Origin: CAVQBC01 sp963848415 | GTDB taxonomy: Bacteria; Actinomycetota; Thermoleophilia; Solirubrobacterales; Solirubrobacteraceae | Assembly (NCBI GenBank): GCA_963848415.1 | Contig: CAWKDN010000001.1 | Coordinates: forward strand, 1,550,001 to 1,614,000 | Reading direction: 5' to 3' | DNA: 64,000 bases | Part shown: positions 61,832-64,000 of the stretch, piece after piece | Position numbering within the stretch: the stretch's first letter is position 1 | How the letters are laid out: every line of letters begins with the position of its first letter | Position numbers and translations under genes: made by a program | Notes under the pieces: model-generated | What the model was told of the DNA's origin: nothing | Database searches by the model: none | Seen by the model: only the letters and a program-made list of their open reading frames with translations

Positions 61832-61984
61832 CATCCCGAAGATCCTGACGCGCCTGGTCCGATCGCTGATCACCGCCTGGCGGCGTCCTCGACCCTCGGC
61901 ATGCGTGAAGTGTTCCTTCGCGGGATCTGCGTCCTTGCCGGCCGGCGCCAGCGACCGGCCAGGCACCCCAGGACCTCCGGGATG
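61832..61984 (-). ncRNA. Candidate structured RNA, copy B (amidase 3' side)
   Basis: The 153-bp element shares the core of copy A (36181-36342). Its end arms of about 35 bp (61832-61867 with 61950-61984) differ in sequence from those of copy A but pair with each other. Five of the seven arm differences become G-U pairs only on the minus strand. The inner stem is GTCGCTG/CAGCGAT, one pair changed from copy A with pairing kept. It lies 5 bp after the amidase stop and upstream of the ferredoxin gene. Confidence 0.55.
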
Positions 61985-61988
61985 AAGC

Positions 61989-63416
61989 CTAGGCAGCCGC
62001 GGCGACCGCGGGGCGGCGCAGGTCCCACGGCCGCGCGGCCTCGAGCTGGGCGGCGACCTGCAGCAGCGTGTCCTCGCCCAGCGGCCGGCCCACGAGATGG
62101 GCCGCGGTGGGGAGCCCGTCCTCCCCGAAGCCGGCCGGCACGGAGATCGCCGGCTGCCCCGTGACGTTGAACAGCGCGGCGTAGGGAGCGAACTGCCCCG
62201 CGCGGGCGAAGTCGGCCAGCGGGTCCTCGCCGCAGCCGGTCAGCTCCCCGATCGCCAGCGGGCGCTCGGCGAGCACCGGCGTGAGCAGCAGGTCGTACTC
62301 GGCGAAGAAGGCGATCACCCCGCGGGCGAGCGCCTGCAGCTGGGCGAGCGAGGCCAGGTAGGCCACGGCCGGGGTCGTGCGGGCGATGTCGGCGATCGCC
62401 CGCGAGAGCGGCTCGACCTCGTCCTCCTCCGGCGGCCGGCCGGCGAGCAGCTCGCCGAAGGTGACCTGCAGCGAGATCGCCGTGAAGTAGACCTGGCTGA
62501 ACAGCGCCAGGGCCTCCGGGCCCGGCAGCTGCGGCGCGCGCTCCTCGACCTCGTGGCCGAGCGAGGCGAGCAGCTCGCCGGTCTCGCGCATCCCGCGCAC
62601 CGACTCGGCGTCGGCCGGGGCCCCGAGCGGGTTCTCGGCCGACATCGCCACCCGCAGGCGCCCCGGGTCGCGCCGGACCGCGCCGGCGTAGGGCTCCGCC
62701 GGCCGCGGCGCCCAGGTGGAGTCCCCCGCCTCGTAGCCGGCGAGCACGTCGAGCATCTGAGCCGTGTCGGCGACCGTGTGGGTCAGCACGCCCTCGGCGG
62801 AGAGGAAGGAGTCGCCGAGGTCGGGCCCGCGCGACACGCGCCCCCGGCTCGGCTTGAGGCCGACGAGCCCGCAGCAGGCGGCGGGGATCCGCAGCGAGCC
62901 GCCGCCGTCGTTGCCGTGCGCGAGCGGCAGCATCCCCGCGGCGACCGCCACGGCGGCGCCGCCCGAGGATCCGCCGGGCGTGCGGTCGGGATCCCACGGG
63001 TTGCGGGCCGCGCCGGTATGGCGGGACTCGGTCGTCGGCAAGATCCCGAACTCCGGCATGTTGGTGACGCCGACGACGACGAAGCCCGCCTCCTTCAGGC
63101 GCCGGACGAGATAGGCGTTGTGGGCCGCGCGATGGCCGGAGAGGAAGCGTGAGCCGAAGTTCATGCACTGGCCCTGGACCGGCACGTTGGCCTTCACGGC
63201 GATCGGCACGCCGGCGAACGGCCGCTCGTCGCCCGGCCCGATCGCGTCGGCCTCGGCCAGCGCGCCGTCCCAGTCGACCTCGATGAAGGCGTTCAGGGTC
63301 GGATCCAGCGCGCCTATGCGCTCGAGCGAGGCGCTCACCAGCTCGCGCGCCGACAGCGTGCCTGCGTGGACCATCGCGGCGAGCTCGGCGGCCGGCCTGT
63401 AGAGCAGGGGAGCCAT
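61989..63416 (-). CDS. Amidase signature family hydrolase
   Basis: The 475-residue protein has the Ser-Ser-Lys triad: PIAVKANV (Lys), RTPGGSSGGAAVAVAAGMLPLAHGNDGGGSLRIPAACCGLVGLKPSRG (the cis-Ser and nucleophile Ser in GGSLRIPA). It hydrolyses an amide; GatA is unlikely without GatB/C neighbours. Its ATG follows TACCCT by 12 nt. Copy B of the structured element follows its stop codon. Confidence 0.92.
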   Translation of the reverse strand: MAPLLYRPAAELAAMVHAGTLSARELVSASLERIGALDPTLNAFIEVDWDGALAEADAIGPGDERPFAGVPIAVKANVPVQGQCMNFGSRFLSGHRAAHNAYLVRRLKEAGFVVVGVTNMPEFGILPTTESRHTGAARNPWDPDRTPGGSSGGAAVAVAAGMLPLAHGNDGGGSLRIPAACCGLVGLKPSRGRVSRGPDLGDSFLSAEGVLTHTVADTAQMLDVLAGYEAGDSTWAPRPAEPYAGAVRRDPGRLRVAMSAENPLGAPADAESVRGMRETGELLASLGHEVEERAPQLPGPEALALFSQVYFTAISLQVTFGELLAGRPPEEDEVEPLSRAIADIARTTPAVAYLASLAQLQALARGVIAFFAEYDLLLTPVLAERPLAIGELTGCGEDPLADFARAGQFAPYAALFNVTGQPAISVPAGFGEDGLPTAAHLVGRPLGEDTLLQVAAQLEAARPWDLRRPAVAAAA

Positions 63417-63519
63417 GCGGGGGCGATCAGGGTAGTTGACCCCATCGGCTGGGACCGCGGAAGCTGAACCGCCGGTCAGGTTGATGTCGCCGCGCGTCGC
63501 CGGCTGAGAGCATTGCGCC

Positions 63520-64000
63520 ATGGAGCTCGGTGTCCATCTGCCGCTGATGGAGCTCGGCAACGAGGGGTTCTCGCTCGAGCGTCTGACGAGCACCGTCGAC
63601 ACCGCCAGGGACTGTGGCTTTGCCGCGGTCGCGGCCAACGACCACTTCGTCTTCCAGACCGCTTGGCTGGACGGGCTGACCGCGCTGGCGAGCGTGCTCG
63701 AGCGCTCTGGCCGGCTGGCCCTGGCCACCACGGTGGCGCTGCCCGTGCTCCGCGGCCCGGTTCAGCTCGCCAAGGCGCTCGCCGCGCTCGACCTGCTGTC
63801 GGGCGGTCGTCTCGTGGCCGCCGTCGGGCCTGGCTCCTCGCAGCGGGACTACAACGCCCTCGGCGTCGACTTCGAGGAGCGCTGGAAGCGATTCGACGAG
63901 GCGGTCGACGTGCTGCGCGCCCTGCTGATCGGGGCACCGGTGCCGCCGGATGCGCGCTATTACGGGATGCCGTCCGACATCGAGCTGGTGCCTCGACCGC
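63520..64000 (+). CDS. LLM-class (F420-type) oxidoreductase, 5' part
   Basis: The window end cuts this gene after 160 codons. MELGVHLPLMELGNEGFSLERLTSTVDTARDCGFAAVAANDHFVFQTAWLDGLTALASVLERSGRLALATTVALPVLRGPVQLAKALAALDLLSGGRLVAAVGPGSSQRDYNALGVDFEERWKRFDE is typical of the luciferase-like TIM barrel, with GGRLVAAVGPGS as the family hallmark. Such enzymes use F420 or FMN. The substrate is unknown. Confidence 0.88.
   Translation, partial: MELGVHLPLMELGNEGFSLERLTSTVDTARDCGFAAVAANDHFVFQTAWLDGLTALASVLERSGRLALATTVALPVLRGPVQLAKALAALDLLSGGRLVAAVGPGSSQRDYNALGVDFEERWKRFDEAVDVLRALLIGAPVPPDARYYGMPSDIELVPRP

Overview
The window is about 64 kb of very GC-rich (roughly 70% or more) bacterial chromosome. It looks like a high-GC actinobacterium of the Thermoleophilia / Solirubrobacterales type. 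Supporting signs are a DUF2342-type zinc peptidase, an F420-type luciferase-like oxidoreductase, a PAC2-family protein, a mycobacterial-style Stf0 sulfotransferase, a one-piece UvrD-like helicase with an iron-sulfur nuclease end, dense gene packing with ATGA/GTGA overlaps, and many genes with a TAnnnT hexamer only 6-10 nt before the start codon (leaderless style). There is no rRNA gene, so the taxonomic call is inference.

Layout. 1-9586 is a sulfur island. It holds a glutamine-synthetase-like ligase (cut by the window edge) with an APC permease, an orphan cytosolic SsuA-like protein, and the operon Stf0 sulfotransferase - cysD - cysNC - TauE/SafE exporter. Divergent from that operon is a heparan-N-sulfatase-like sulfatase. 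Three promoter regions here share a 14-nt box, ATwAAGyCGATmGG. 9580-17061 carries an alpha/beta hydrolase, a MATE pump, two small membrane proteins, a MarR regulator, ileS and a vapBC pair. 17069-19068 is manganese homeostasis (mntH-mntR with a putative MntR operator). 19115-25192 holds a membrane-fused spermidine-synthase-like protein, a secreted tandem-repeat protein broken by three frameshifts, and a protein joining an outside peptidoglycan-binding domain, one membrane segment and an inside serine-recombinase domain without its catalytic serine. 25195-30651 has LysR, a permease remnant, an aminotransferase, a TetR/hydrolase pair with a clear operator, an acyl-CoA dehydrogenase and thioredoxin.

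30752-42210 carries polX, a glycosyltransferase, DUF554, an NlpC/P60 protein, a small membrane protein, otsB, mscL, ppa, a GNAT protein, two GT39-like membrane enzymes and DUF2127. 42249-44646 is carnitine catabolism (cdhC plus a cdhA-cdhB fusion). 44657-49050 holds a CBS protein, two tandem PAP2-like proteins and a PLP decarboxylase. 49067-49159 is a selenocysteine tRNA whose 5' half overlaps the 3' end of a kinase-like gene. 49943-64000 has a class V aminotransferase, an HD nuclease, PAC2, a BNR propeller protein, the helicase-nuclease, an IMPase-like protein, the DUF2342 peptidase, a histone-H1-like/phasin-like protein with a perfect CRP-type site upstream, the Mrp ATPase, ferredoxin, amidase and the start of an F420-type oxidoreductase.

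The most unusual features not explained by ordinary genes are: (i) two copies (36181-36342 and 61832-61984) of a 150-160 bp element with a shared core, arms that differ in sequence between copies yet pair within each copy, and G-U asymmetry pointing to a minus-strand RNA; (ii) a 39-50 bp palindromic repeat at 10555 and 32523; (iii) the shared sulfur-island box; (iv) the membrane-tethered pseudo-recombinase.
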